A stretch of 60,000 nucleotides of DNA from Tubulanus polymorphus (GCF_964204645.1 NC_134026.1:188001-248000), one strand, 5' to 3'. Positions 1 through 16,383 are shown, numbered from the stretch's first letter. The notes: a model not told the origin generated them from the sequence alone. A program made the numbers and translations.

Positions 1-3000
1 TTAGTTGAAGCCATGAAAATTACACCGTCATCAAATACATGCAAATATAGCCTGTAAAATACGAACATTTTTGTGACAGCGAGGACCTGGGGCAATTAGA
101 AAACAAGGGTCTAAAGAAAGGACGACGATTCCTCAGATTATATTATGTAGGCTTTGACTCTTTGATCTCTATATTTAAATATATTCTCGAGTATCCTGCG
201 CGGAGGTGAGTTTATCTTTTGCAAAAATTGTATTGATGGGATATAGAAATGGACTTAGACTGGTCAGTGTGTCCAGTTAAATGTGTTACTGTGTTGAATC
301 GCTTTCTATCTTTAAGGTGGTCGAATACACAAGCATCACTAGCTCCTGATCAATGATTCACCCGATGCTGTTTACGCGGACACACCACCTTTGCCTTTTT
401 TAACGAACTCATTCGTTCCTTTGACAGGCGAGAAAATTGCTTTTATTGAATTTCGAAATTTGAACTGAAACTGCACAATGTACAAACGATAGTCTCAGTA
501 ACGTCAACGCCTCGAGACTATTCATAGGAAACACAGACACTACTGATACCTTCTCTATTGCTCTTTATATCGTTTTGACTGGTTTTTGGACCAGATCGAA
601 GGCCTCTCAGAGGTTTATGTTTAGGTTGTTTCTGTTTTCTCAAAAGTTTCGAAAAAAATAAAAACAGCAAAACATATCATGCGTATATTTATGTTAGGCT
701 ATGAGTAATAGAATACCAGACAAACATGAAGTATTATTCATTTTCTTTCCTTATTTTCTCTACGTTTTAAGTTTTTTGTTTTTCTTAGTTCAAGACGAAC
801 ATTATTCCTTTCCACTACGACACATTACTAAGAGAACGACCACCAACAGAAAAGCCACCTGATCATCGACCTTTCTTTTTACAGAAAGAATTTCTCTCCT
901 CCGACTCAAGAAAATCTCCTTGATTCAACGCCCGCGATGACGGCTCTCGACTTGCGCTTCTTAATTGGACTTGACCACTTGTACGTGATTGAGAGCGCTT
1001 GTCGCTACAGTGCAGTCTCTATATTAATAAGCTACGTCTGGTTTCTTTGTCGTGTTCTTATTCTCTGATTACCGTGTACAGCAGGACTAGCCGAACTCGG
1101 TAAGAATTTCGCCATCAGAAAGAAGGAATCATTGATGAGCTGTCGACTATTAGCTAATGAAGTGTCACAGATTGATAGACTAACTGTCTGGTACTCGATT
1201 GCCTGTACATGCATTATACATCACGTTCTACATACTTTAAACACACGCGTCATCCGTAAAAATATCTCGGTCGAAAAGGTTGTTCCTTCGCCTTCACCTT
1301 GAATTAGCCGTTTCATAGAATTCATACGACATAACTATATGACGCCTTAGGAAACGAAAGGTTTACGCGAATCACTTACCTCGGGTTCACGGAGCATCCA
1401 AGGTCAATACGGCGTACAATACGACCATTCATGCGATGTTTAATAAATCGTTCATATATCCAGTACACGCGGTCATACCAGATGCTGATTTGTCTCCACG
1501 GGTTTTAGCCGTTTAATAAATACATTCAACAACAACTTCAGAAAATTCAGCGTAACTTCAGAAAATGCTTATCTCATTACATTACTACTCCGCTCAGTGA
1601 AGTAGCTTCATTGAGGTAAACGCACAGGTTTTTTCCATACTTCAATGATTTTTAAAAAGAAATACAGAAGAGGTGCTTCAATAGATTGAAGCAGTCTGAA
1701 TGGAACGACTCGTCGTGAATTTAATGATAAGTTTTTTATTTCATATTGTGAAGAGCTCTTCGTGAAATAGACTAATTCCCTTCATTATGATTAACTTTCA
1801 CGCGCTAAACATTCGAAAATCGAAATTTCATTCGAGTGTGACAAATTTAGAAAAATTTAAAAAAACGTTCATTCGACTGCTTTTTTTCTCATTTTCCTTT
1901 CATAGGATTGCGTCAAAGATTTAAAGAGCTTTAACCCGTTATTCCTTTATTTATCAGGGTGACACATGTTCTTTAAGTATTCTGCTATTCGTCGAATAAA
2001 GTGGCATAAAATGATGAATAATGAATATATAAATGTACTTTGTCTCGTCGTTTGAAAACGAATGTCAATAATTGATCAGTTCAATTTTCTATTTTACAAT
2101 TCTAAATCGAGACGCAGCGATACAATTTTTTGTTGTTAATTCTAACGCTGAACGTGCGTCATTCTCAACCACCAAAATGGCGCCACAGCGTTTAAAATGG
2201 ATCCATTCGAATTTAGGATATAAACCGTTAACAGAACACGCGGGAATGCTTAGCCTCGTTGTTCAGGAGAGTCGGGGCAAGTGCTAATCAAAACTGATAA
2301 GCATCACGAGATCTTGAAAAAACTTTTTCTCAACATAGTTTAAATCACATTAAAATTCAATTTCAGAACAGTTTTAGACATGCTCAGTGAGATAGCTACG
2401 CCGTGTCTGTCTGGCCTTATTTTCCCAAATAAAAGATATTTTCGACCTTGAATAGAGAAATTCCAGACACAACAACATTCATGATTATATCAGGTTTTTC
2501 GGATTGATTTAGTTCTGGTGGATTGAGTGTGATGTTAATAAGTGATGAATGATATGTAATCGTAGAATTTTCTATATTCCTTCATCTGTTTGTGATTATA
2601 TGATTCATTTTATATCATACTAGGAATAAATCAATAACAAACAGTGATAATAATAATATTCACTAGAACTTATAAATTGCAAAAATTGACTTAACATGGA
2701 GCGTTTTTGACATGTAAATTACTCATTGTGTTTGACGTCCAAATATGGTGTCTTCACGTGACAACACAGCTCTGCTCGTGTACAGTGTGTTTATTTCTGC
2801 ACAAACGACAAGTAAATCTATAACTAGTAGAGATGATTTTTCTGCCCGTAATATCGGAGAGTTAGGAGTCGTGTCTAGTTTCTAGATGAGGTGTTCGGAT
2901 CGTCTGCGGATAGCTGGTTTTAACGCGACAAAATATAGACGATGATTATGATTGGTGAGATGAGGATCCAGGGTCTGAGAATAGAGCAATCATGTCCGAT

Positions 3001-3721
3001 TTCAAAATCAAACCCTGTTTCGCTCCCGGTAGGTGTGGTGGGTTTGTAAGGGACTCCAAATCAAAACACATCAAACCTATCTATCAATCAAATAAATAAC
3101 GGGGTCAATCCCTATTTTAAAATTATAAAAAGAAATAGAGCGATGCTTAAAAAGGAAATTTCAACCAATATAATCTTTTCAAAAATTTCTTTCAGTCAGT
3201 TTTGTTATACTCATGACTAGTGAAATATGGAGTTGTTCTGTTCCTAGTCTCACAGATACTTACGGCATCTCCCCTCTTAATCTTAATTAATCCTGATTAG
3301 CTTTTGAGGAATCGGGATCTTCCCAAATTACCAATTATATCCTGTATAATGACTGCGGTTAGTTCATTAACCCTGTAGCACTGTTAGAGACTGGACAGGG
3401 GTTGATCAGGGTTTATCTCACTCACGATAAACTCTTAGCTTTAGGGTCGATCAGATTGAAAATGCAAATGAATTAAGTTTGACTGAATGTTGAACCAAAT
3501 TTAATTCACAGACAAGTGAAGGTTTCCGCGAGGGGTATTGAACTACAGGTTGAATCGAATTGTTTATTCTAAGAATTTATGAAACAGTTGTAATTTATAG
3601 ATTAATGAAATAACACGATAAAAACGATTGATTTTTTATTATCTATTTTCTTCAGGCGCTTTCTGTTCAACCTACAATCGACTGTGTTTAATCGAGGGGT
3701 TCATGTGGTATACTCGCGATT
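1..3721. other. Non-coding, nothing recognised
   Basis: AT-rich sequence with stops in all frames at short spacing. I see no repeat array, tRNA or coding exon that I can support. Confidence 0.5.
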
Positions 3722-4112
3722 GAGAGGAGAGATAGGGGAGAGAGCGAGAGAAGAGAAGAGGGAGGGAGAGAAAGAGAGAGGGGAGAAGAGTAGAGAAGAG
3801 AAAGGGGAGGAGAGTGGGTGAGAGAAGAGAGAGGGAGAGAGAGAAGAGAGAGAGTGCGCGCATTCAGTTTCTAACGGAAAACCACCACGAGAGGGCTTCG
3901 CGACGAGTCGGCGTGATCGATATAATATTAAGATACGGCGCGAGTGAGTTGAGAGAGAGAGAGAGTCGCAGTGACACACGCGAAACAGCAGCAGCAAGCT
4001 CACAACACGCTCAAACATATTCAACTGGATTTATATAAACCACGACAACAATCACTGATATCGCACAGAGATCCGTTCATATTTCATGGAATAAAATAAA
4101 TCATCAACCGAG
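3722..4112 (+). promoter_or_regulatory. GA-rich promoter-like block and candidate first non-coding exon with strong donor
   Basis: Between 3722 and 3975 the + strand is almost pure purine (GAGA, GGAGAG runs), a texture often seen around invertebrate promoters. It is followed by a CAG-containing, ATG-poor segment that ends at a consensus splice donor, AG|GTAAGA, with the exon end at 4112. An initiator-like TCAGTT lies near 3864. No coding frame continues into the donor, so it would be a leader exon. The next convincing + strand acceptors are near 50.7-50.8 kb, which would make this the receptor's first exon; that link is inference. Confidence 0.35.
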
Positions 4113-4594
4113 GTAAGATTTTTCTACAATCTTTTCTTTATTTCATTTCAAAAGATTTATGGTTATATTCATAAAAACAAATCTTAGGATTCGACGAAGA
4201 ATTCTGGTTCTTCAAAAAAATACCGGTTTGTTTTTTTTCATCTGCCCCACTCTAATCTATACCTTATAGAGAACACTGTTAGGTTAGATAGATATAAGCC
4301 GAGTAATTATCGTATATTCTGTGAAGTGATTTGAAGGTGCCGTTTTGCGATCTTCAATATTCATCGCGATGAAAGTCGCGATGATTGCGTTAGAAAAAAG
4401 TTTTTAATAATACAGAGTGATATCCGTCGGTAAACAAACTGCGAAACTATATCCAACACGCGTGACTTAGCAATCGAGTGTTTCTATTTCAAATTTCCGG
4501 GTTGTGATGATCTGAAAGTGGTCGTTCCCTCCTGTTTTCATTAAACATTCGTGATGTATTTGCCAAGTTGAGAACTTAATCTAACTTATTATAA

Positions 4595-4806
4595 AGACGC
4601 AGATGAGATATCGTCGACCGCGTCATTCACCATTTCCGATAGATAATCTATACCGCTATTTACCTTTTCGAAGATTCATCAGTTTTCGCGAAGGAAATTC
4701 GTATAGACGCAGATGAGATATCGTCGACCGCGCATTCACCATTTCCGATAGATATCTACCCTATTTACCTTTTCGAAGGATTCATCAGTTTTCGCGAAGG
4801 TATTCG
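4595..4806. repeat. 110-bp tandem duplication, two copies
   Basis: The segment beginning AGACGCAGATGAGATATCG occurs at 4595 and again at 4705, adjacent and in the same orientation. Copies differ by a few indels (about 110 versus 102 bases). Both copies end in TCAGTTTTCGCGAAGG. A recent local duplication about 480 bases after the candidate leader-exon donor. Confidence 0.9.
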
Positions 4807-4847
4807 GATTTTCATGAAGTATGTCTCTCACTCCCATATCTTCTTCT

Positions 4848-5080
<233 letters not shown>

Positions 5081-5526
5081 TCATCCCCCGTCTTGCCGTC
5101 TCTACACGCCTCTCCACATCTTATATCTCCCTTTTCGCTCTCTTCTGTAAAGAGGATATCGTGAAAATCTAAGTAAAGACTTCGTTTGATCTCTGATGTT
5201 GATCCTTTGGTTGATGACATCGCGTCGTTTCAGGTCTCAACATTACACACACGTTTTTAAGCACGGGATTTATCTGTGAATTTTTTATCACATTGAAGAT
5301 AAGCGTAATCTTACAACACAGTGCCCTCCTCTATAGGACAGTCACCTTTCAACTTAAAAAAATAAGTTTCAGACTCATAATTATTTCGACGAATTCGGCG
5401 TTGAATTTGCGAGGTGTACATACTGAGTACATACTGCTAATACTCATGGATGTAAAACATTCTAAACAAGAATTTTCGGAAACGTATAAATAAATCTAAA
5501 ATCTTCACCGTGAAACACGTGAATAC

Positions 5527-5612
5527 GAGGCAGCGAGGCAGCGAGGGAGTGAGGCAGCGAGGCAGCGAGGCAGTGAGGCAGTGAGGCAGTGAGGCAGCGA
5601 GGCAGCGAGGCC
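5527..5612. repeat. 8-bp tandem repeat (GAGGCAGY)n
   Basis: About ten copies of GAGGCAGC/GAGGCAGT in direct repeat. The unit is not a multiple of three, so it is unlikely to be coding. Confidence 0.95.
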
Positions 5613-6135
5613 TCCACTCGAGTAACAATCTTCTATACTTGTCTATTGTACTTCCCTCAATGCATCCATGGAAAAGAATTCTGCAAAAAAGGAGTAAAGA
5701 CACAATATCGGCAGAATTCACTCTTCTCAGCTTTTTCAGTAGGGTTATATGTACTGACGGGAACGAATGAAGTACCTTGGTTTCCAGCTATTTGGCCGCA
5801 TTTAGAACCCGACAGAATTTCCGTAAAGAATTAATGCGGGTGTTTTTCTGTTCGGGATGGACGTCAGCAGGGTACTACAGTGGTCACGTCGACTGAATAC
5901 AAATAGAAAAGCAATGTTTTGGAAGTAATCTGATAGTTACAGCGGAGACCCCCGGGACACTGAGCGCTATAACCCGCTATACACTGGGATCACAGGTCGA
6001 CCCAGGACAAATCCATCATAACTCATCGAGATTCTTACATAATCTATGTGAAAAATGCTGCATTTTTGGCTCAGGGGTTTGTTTAACGAAGGGAAAAAAG
6101 ATATTTCATAAATTTCAAGAATTTCGTCTTTATTA
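5613..6135. other. Non-coding, nothing recognised
   Basis: One short open frame crosses into this stretch from the 8-bp repeat, but it resembles no protein I know and has no splice-site support. Confidence 0.4.
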
Positions 6136-6214
6136 TAGCATCAGTATCCCTGGGTTTGCGTAGCATCAGTGTCCCTGGGTTTGCGTAGCATCAGTGTCCC
6201 TGGGTTCGCGTAGA
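6136..6214. repeat. 25-bp tandem repeat, three copies
   Basis: Unit TAGCATCAGTGTCCCTGGGT plus TTGCG, repeated three times with one or two substitutions. Nothing else recognised up to 8.6 kb apart from a short GA run at 6770-6815. Confidence 0.9.
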
Positions 6215-8608
6215 GTGATATCTGGGTTGAAACCTGTACATAATTTATAATTTATATAAAGCGATACTGAATTTTAGACTTGTTATTCTGACTTTAAACG
6301 GCAATTCATCATTTTCGAGAAAGGCCTCTTTAACGTTTCGGGTTACCTTGGTCTGCACCGATACATAATTTATGAAAATGAAAAAAGCTGAACTTTTTTT
6401 ATTGCTGTTCGTCTGAATTTCAACGATATTTCATCATTTCCAAGGAATGATCTCTTATCAAGTCCCGGTATCTCTGGTATGTATATATCATTCCGTTTTG
6501 TATAGAACATTGATTGTTATTTCGAACGCCGTGAACCGTCTAATAATTGGCGCTGTATATCTCAGTGAAAAGTATCGTGATATTGTCTCTTTATAGATGC
6601 GACGCTCATGCGACGCTCGGCAGGTTTTACCTCGGAACTCGGTGAGATGCGTCGCTATATACGCGTGCGCCGGCATTTCCTTATACATAAAGCGATTCCA
6701 ATTAGAATCGAATTATAGAATGTCATGGTGGCTTCTTTCATTCTCATAGATCAACACAACAATATCGGATCGAGAGAGAGAGAGAGAAGAGAGACAGAAG
6801 AGAGACAGAAAGAGAAATCGAGCCTGTTAATTAAGGAGCATCGACATGCGATATGTCGTGCTACTAGAACCGTATAAACCGTAGACAATCATCATCTCTC
6901 CTTCTCTATTCGTATTGACGACTCGTTGACACTGAATTCAACTGTAAAATAAACAACACCTGCACCGACATCAAACTAACCGCGAATTGATCAGTCAACT
7001 CCCGCCGATACGGGAAAAATATCACTAATAACTAAAGCGTCAAAGGAACACTTGATAGTATAACATTTCTATCGGTGTTCATTTCGCGAATAAACATCAT
7101 CAAAGTTACCGCCAGATTGAGAGTAAATGTGTCTTTTATTTTATACGGATGTTAAAACATTCGTAATACAAAATAGACTTGAATTTCTCAGCGGCGATAT
7201 TGGATTGTAAATATCTATCTCACCTGATTGATCGAATACCGAACTGACGATTCGAGAAGTTGAAAGCTTTACACAGTAGAATTCGCCGATTTGACCGGTT
7301 TTACAGAGAAAGGATCGGTCTAACAGTAACTGATGACTAACGGGAACTCTAGCTCTACTGCCCACGTGACTCACATTTACATCTGTCGTTCATTTATATC
7401 CAACTTTCGATCGTTTTAAAAAGTATTGAACTGATGATGTTCACTAATTTTCGCACGATTTTAAATTGGCAGTTAGGCGAACTCGTGTCTGAATGAGTCG
7501 ATTCTTCCAATCTGAAACAGCGGCTAATGGTTTACACATTGCCATTGTTTAACGCTTACCAGTCACACGTGAAAACGCTTTCCTGCGCAGGAACCTCAAC
7601 GTAATTACGTGAAACGGTTTACGAATCGTTACGTCAAATGGGAAGCGATTACGTCGTTGTTGTTTTCTAACTCTGCGTCGCAGACAGTAAATAAAGTTTT
7701 TAGAAAAGATTTTTATTTACAAGTTTGAGTTAGTTTGAGTAAACTTGTAACAGGAAATTTGGCCGTGTCTTTATGAGGGAAAGGTACAGGAAATTCGGCA
7801 ACGACTTTAATCGGGGAATGACGTTTATTCGGTGATGTAATGCGTCTTCATGTGTGAAGATAAAGAAATGAAAAATACAACGCATTACTGAAAATCTATT
7901 GAAATCGTTTAATTGACGATAAAGAAAGATTCTGAAATCTCGCGTACCGATATAAAACCAGGACTCAGACAAATTAATAGTCAACTTAGTCTGTGTTTAA
8001 TCAAATCGATTGAATGACGAAAGATTAAACACGGGAATATTTAATCCGATTCAGATCCTGGACAACTAACATTACCGCCACTATAAGAACCTTTTCTACC
8101 ATTAAACAGCCAGCTCATTGGCCATTAAGCGTTCATTTATCATCCCTGAAGAAGATCCGATTAAATTATAAATAAATCAACTATAATGACGTCATCGAGA
8201 TCGATTTGAATGAGAGAAAGAGAACGCGGGTTTCGATGTGTGAGTCGAGTCTCGTCGACTGTAGAACATGTGTCAGACCTAGATCCAGACGTTCCAATCA
8301 GAATTAACCGATAATCAATAACGTAAAGAGCTAATCGTTTAAACCACGAGTATTCTACTGCAGACATAAATTCAATTATTACACATTTCAATTCGGTATT
8401 AATCTAATTTCATCGATGTTCAAGTGATCAGGTTTGATAAGTCTACGCGCAATTATGATTTATTACACGCAGTTTCAGTTGTTCGGGTGAGTGTCGCGAC
8501 GTTAGTAATGCCGGCAGTGGCATGTGAATGTTGGAATAGACGAGGTAGTTCAATTCAATACCGCAGACTCTGACGTCATAGTGAATTCCCGTGTTAAGAA
8601 AATAAAGG
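6215..8608. other. Non-coding stretch; CRE-like palindromes
   Basis: No exon or RNA gene supported. It contains a GA-rich run at 6770-6815 and CRE-type palindromes TGACGTCA at 8187 and 8571. Confidence 0.4.
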
Positions 8609-8745
8609 TCCAGTTCCACAGCCGAGACTTAACTCAAAAAATGGTCTCAAATCTATTAATGGTCTTAAATCTATTAATGGTCTTAAATCTTGAGAATGGT
8701 TTTAAGTTGTTAGATTGGCTATACATGTAGAACCTAGATGTTCTT
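8609..8745. mobile_element. Short palindromic/SINE-like element, copy A
   Basis: It starts with CAGTTCCACAG and a following GACTTAAC, has an internal 20-bp tandem repeat (ATTAATGGTCTTAAATCT, about three copies), and ends with TTAAGTTGTTAGATTGGCTATA. The last block is the reverse complement of the core in copies at 21.7 and 56.7 kb. No coding capacity, so non-autonomous. Confidence 0.5.
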
Positions 8746-11700
8746 AGAAAGGGCCTCAACTGCGCAACTGCTTTTGCTTTTACTAATCATGCTTCAAAAA
8801 CGGGCAAATTCGTAGTGAAATTTAAACAACTTCTCTGAAATCGATAAACTACTGTCCGAGTCAGAAACCCTGATAAATATCTAATGATTGATTTCTACCA
8901 GTTGCATTCAATTCATTTTTCTGGATTCCACGAAAATTGACGCGTGTCCCGAAACAATGATCTCTTTTGTTTTACATCGTCAATGGCAACAGCAAACAGA
9001 GTGAAACAGAAGAAAAAAATCATTCTCTCTTCAAACACAATTTCTTGTTTTCGAAAATGCATTTACATGAAGTCGATTCTCTACGGTGTTAGCGTCCTAT
9101 TTCCTGACCGTATTTATTCTTAAATTAAATTCTGTGCGAACGTTAATTCAGATTTCGTCGTCGCAGACTCCATCCGCACGTTTGCTTTAACGGAATTTTT
9201 ATGCCTTTTCAAATATTTGATCGGTGAATGTTTAAAAAACGTGCCTAATCCGCCAGTGCGCGATCTGACATCGATATTTTACATTAATAAGTTGGTTAGC
9301 TACCTCTGATGAAAATGTTTACCGTCAACAAATATTAGTGAATTCTTTATCGTAATTAACATCACGCAACAACGATATCAATTCATACAGTTTAGAGATC
9401 TTATTACTAATGGCTATAGAATCATGTCTATTGAAATCTGAGATCAGATCATGAACAGTTCGCCTTGAATGGATCATGTCCAATCTTAGTAGAGAAACCG
9501 TGATTAAATTTGTCGATCAATTAAGAAGTTTGCCTCGAAAAATTGTCGTTATCGAAAAAAGCCCTGGGTGAATTAGACGGAAGCACGTGATCGTTGTGTT
9601 CCAATCTGATACAGGTGTCAAATATTTTCCTATGCAAAACTGTCGACTGTCATAAGCAGGATTTTTGAAGATTAGAAAATCTATACTGACGACTTTTACC
9701 GAAAATATAACATTTATTAAACAATGATTGGATATTTCCACTGCATTTTTACAGGAATCGTGATTTTCTATCCGAAAATCGAGAGTCCATTCAACTATTG
9801 TCAGTAAATGTATCAATCGTCGAAGACAGATTGCTTTACAGATTCCTTCGAAAACGCCCCGGAGACAAAATTGAATTATCCGCACAAATTGACGAAAATA
9901 CAAGAAAAAAATAGAACATTGAGTTCCTTATAGTTTTATCGAACGAATGTTGCGCGCGTCCATTAGCTCTAAGTAATCCGATAAAGGTACAGACCGAAGT
10001 ACAATAATTCAGCGGTGTAACTTTTCGCAAAAAACCCATTAAGCGCGCAGAAAAATTATTCCCTCCACAGACGCGGAAATGTTCGTCTGTAAAATCCATA
10101 AAGTACGTCTGTAAAATCTATTAGAAACCTCTATTGAGATTTCAGTATTGGAATTAGTGTCTTCGACTGGAATTTAACAACACGTCTCTAGTGGAAGGAG
10201 CCCGCATAAAAAAATTAGTTCCACTTATTTTTAATTCGAATAAGTTATTTAGCTGAAACGTAATATATTCATATCTATCATAACATGAAACATGTGTATT
10301 ACATTATTAAGACCTTCGCTTAAACCCAACACACACGAGGCATTGAAACACGGAAACAGGAGACAGAAACATGTTTCCGTGCGTTTCCCTGTGTCGTGTG
10401 GTTTCGAGAAAAATGTTTCCTAGTCAAACATGTTCGATTCCATGTTTGTCTTTGCCGTTTTCGTTAGGCTTCAAAGCCATCAGGGCATCGAAATTTAAAA
10501 ATCTTTCTGATTGAGGCCCGTTTATTATCAGCCAAATTAAACACCAAATAAAAAACGAACCCACGCATATATTGCTCACGCTACGGACCTGTGTAACGTG
10601 CGTGACGCTGATCATCTACACTGTGTTGTATCAAGTTTGATTTGATAAAATATCGGCAACGAATGTTTCAAAAATCGCGACGGTAAAATGTGTCGCATTA
10701 GTACAAGAAATCAAATTGCACGACACCCACTCTCTCTCGCACCTATCCGTCTCTTGCGACGAAATCAGAATTGATAGCTCATCAAATTCAATTTCGAGCC
10801 AGTCGTCGGTTGAGAGACGTTTTTTTAGGTGTAAATTCTCGCGAGATTCTCGAACTTCTAGATTATTTTCGCGAAGTAAAGAAAGGTCAAGTTGAACAGT
10901 AGGCGAAATATCTGTATGACGCAATACGGTCTCAGAACACGTAAGAAAATTAGAGCATCTCATTCAACTGTTCTCTGTAATTGGTCTATTACTCGTGAAA
11001 CGATACCTCATTTTAAGACCAATCAGAACTTATGAAAGTGCAATTCTTACATTTGAAGTCTTTAAGATTCCAGGATGAAGAAATGCACTGAGACCACGAC
11101 ATTTCGACTGTTTCATAACATTCCAATAGAGACAGTTAGAAAACAGTTCAAATGTTGAAAATTTATTTTCTTTTATTGTGAGATTTAACCTTTTTTTACG
11201 GATCATTAATTGTTAGAAACTCATAACAATTGGGACACAGTTGTGAGTTAGAGTTAGCTCTGAGTTTATTTTCAATAGAATCTGAGTCACATCTTTAACT
11301 AAGAACTGTAAAAAGGACCCTGGAGCTGTTGAACAATTCGAGAAACGAAGTTAGTTCTTATTGTCTACGGTTTACTTAAAGTTCAAACATATCTTTCGTT
11401 AGCCTTCGTCTTAGATTAGATTCACATTGACGCTTGTGATTTCGACTGAAGAAAATAATATGACAAAGTCTTTACTTTTCGTGCTTTAATTTCCCAACAC
11501 TGTCTGACATTCCGTCGTGTAATTGACATTTCTTCAACGAAACCCGAACCGTTTTTCGTGGCGAGATTTTAAATTATAGAGTTTCCAGTGAGATCATGAT
11601 GTAGCATAGAATTATCTGGTTAAGACCCGAGCAGTCGCTTCTGGCACCGACCGTCGGAACCGCAGAGCGTTTCTAAGAAAACAATGTCACCGATTTTTTT

Positions 11701-12330
11701 TTTATCATCGCAGCAACACGAAGAAAAAATATTCCCAAGTCAAATTCAATTAATTTATGCCCGCGTTATCGGAGAATGAATATTTCACGTCGAATTTCAT
11801 CAAATTATGAATCCATCTGGCGTCAAAAGCGACGAGTGATCTATATCATCCATCAAATCTGATTTTTTTTCAATAAATTCACCTGGGGATTTACAAGAAT
11901 ATCAATGTGTTGTCGTATATGTGAAACTCACACTCATTTCTCTATGCGGTTTGCGCGGAATCCACGGCGCGAATAAACATTCAACACGCCATCGAAATAT
12001 CAAACAGCCATCGGATAATGTAGTTTTGTCGATCAAACATATTAGATCACGTATCACAAAATAGTGTTAATTTATCCAGTGTTAACGATCAAAATATTCT
12101 CATCGAAACAGGATTTAATCAATAAAACGTTTTAAAATATCGAGGGCATTTTTTATCCGGGTTACTTGATCTTTAGAATGATGAGAATTTTCAGCGAAAT
12201 TTTCTGCCTGCAAATTCTACAACCATTAAATTCTTTACGTTACCATCAATTATGTAGAAATATTCTATTGAAAAATAGGTCGGTTTCATTCGCTCTCGCA
12301 TTTCTAAAAAAACAGACTAAATAGAAGTAA
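8746..12330. other. Non-coding stretch with one hairpin
   Basis: Apart from the 10.33-10.41 kb inverted repeat and a weak palindromic-family relative at about 11.23-11.33 kb (CACAGTTGTGAGTTAGAG), I see nothing supportable. The open frames here are short and resemble no known protein. Confidence 0.4.
10326..10408. repeat. Imperfect inverted repeat (MITE-like hairpin)
   Basis: The arms CACACGAGGCA..GAAACACGGAAACA and TGTTTCCGTGCGTTTCC..TGTGTCGTGTG fold back around a short loop. Stem of about 27 bases with a few mismatches. It could be a minimal MITE or, less likely, a small hairpin RNA. Confidence 0.5.
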
Positions 12331-12420
12331 GCAGCAGCAGCAGCACCAGCAGCACCAGCACCAGCAGCAGCACCAGCAGCAGCACCAGCACCAGCAGCAG
12401 CATCAGCAGCAGCAGCAGCC
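12331..12420. repeat. (CAG)n microsatellite interrupted by ACC/CAT
   Basis: Ninety bases of CAG with regular CAC interruptions. It lies 1.1 kb from the pure CTG tract. No long open reading frame with an ATG. Confidence 0.95.
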
Positions 12421-12828
12421 AGTATAACGCTGTAGGCCCGAGTCTATACATTGCTTGACTAAGATACCATTTTAGAACCCCTTAAAACATCTTCAATTCA
12501 AATCGATAAACTTGCTTGCCGAGTTTGAGAATCATTGGTAACAATCGACTCTTGGTTTGTTTCGAGTGATATCAAAATAATACAGTACTGGGCCCAGTTC
12601 CGCAGTCGTGAGTTAAGATTTGAACTGGGTCCTGAGGTATTACATATTCGCTTATAAAAACTCATGAAATCCTTACAAATTGTACTGGCAGTCTGGCACT
12701 GGACCCACATCGTATATTCCAACTACAAATCATCAAACGAATGTAGGTAAAAAATACCAGTAGTAAAAATACCAATCTGACTGGATTCTCTCGATCGGAG
12801 ACATTTTGGACATCTTTGAAAAATAGAC

Positions 12829-13034
12829 AGCGAGAGTTAGTTAGTTATAACGAGAGACAGTGAGGACTGAGGGTTAGTTAGTTATAACGAGAGACAGTGA
12901 GGAGTGAGGAGTGAGGACTGAGGGTTAGTTAGTTATAACGAGAGAAAGTGAGGAGTGAGGGTTAGTTAGTTATAACGAGAGACAGTGAGGACTGAGGGTT
13001 AGTTAGTTATAACGAGAGACAGTGAGGACTGAGG
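12829..13034. repeat. About 38-bp minisatellite, about five copies
   Basis: The unit contains GTTAGTTAGTTATAACGAG followed by AGACAGTGAGGACTGAGG. Units differ by insertion of an extra GAGGAGTGAG block. Ends in GAGGACTGAGGGGAAGC. Confidence 0.95.
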
Positions 13035-13461
13035 GGAAGCTATAAGAGATAATAATCACATCCTCGCTGTAATCCTCAACACAAATTGCTGGTCTTGTTT
13101 TCTCTCCGCCAGCGGTAATAAATAATACAAATTATGTAATTTTTTTAGCCACAGGCGCTCGTGTCGTCGACTTCAGGCACGAAAAATTGCCAATCAGCGT
13201 CAGTCGATAATGAAATTGCTATTGACCAACGGACAAAAGTCCAGTTAATCTCACAGACGCCGCGGAGAAGAAGATCGTCTGATTCCGATTGCATTATTCG
13301 CAATGATGAATGGCGACTGGTAGTTCAATAGTTGTCTATAGTATTCCGTGTCGTTAATCGAGGTCTGGAACTCGATTCGTTAAAATTCTAAGATTGATAT
13401 CATATTCTATTGACTCCTTCCTCCACGGTGTACGGACTGTATCTATATATGATTCACAGTG

Positions 13462-15870
<2,409 letters not shown>

Positions 15871-16233
15871 CAAAAGAATATAACTTATTATTAATTATCA
15901 TGAGATTCAATCTCATCAGTGTTAAACGATGTTTTTCGTTAATGCAATGACAATAAGTTTAACATGGCAGGCACCAGACTGTCCGCGTCAATGATCCATT
16001 CAGTAATCAATATTCAAATAAAACCGACGTGAAACGACGGGAAAAAAAGTTTGACAAATTAACCGACGCTCCAGACGAAATATGAAATGAAAACTCATTC
16101 GTCTCGATATTAAAATCTATTTTCAGGCTTAAAGCATAAATACGCCATTAACCGTGATCAATCATTAGGAATTAGATCGATAAATATCCGCTGTTTTAAA
16201 GATCAATTCCTGGTCACGAAGCTAACAATAATA

Positions 16234-16383
16234 TTATACATCAGTTATAGCTTCCTGTTTGACAATCCGGCAACAAGTGTAACCTGGGTGGCTCCATTTA
16301 CAGGTCCCGCTGGGGTGGCTCCATTTACACGTTCCATCGGCACACTCACTTTCAAAAACTGATTGTCTACACTTTATTTGTGC
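16234..16383 (-). CDS. Candidate terminal exon: Cys-rich peptide with in-frame duplication
   Basis: On the minus strand an acceptor-like TTCTTAG (exon start 16383) precedes an open frame of about 50 codons ending in TGA at 16234. The peptide has a secreted-domain look: Cys spacing C-x8-C-x4-C, then after the duplicated block a CC pair followed by RIV. Nine codons (TCKWSHPSG / TCKWSHPGY) are tandemly duplicated by a 27-bp repeat, which keeps frame and adds one Cys. I do not recognise the family, there is no ATG or signal peptide in this piece, and no partner exon was found. It could also be a chance frame. Confidence 0.25.
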   Translation of the reverse strand, partial: AQIKCRQSVFESECADGTCKWSHPSGTCKWSHPGYTCCRIVKQEAITDV

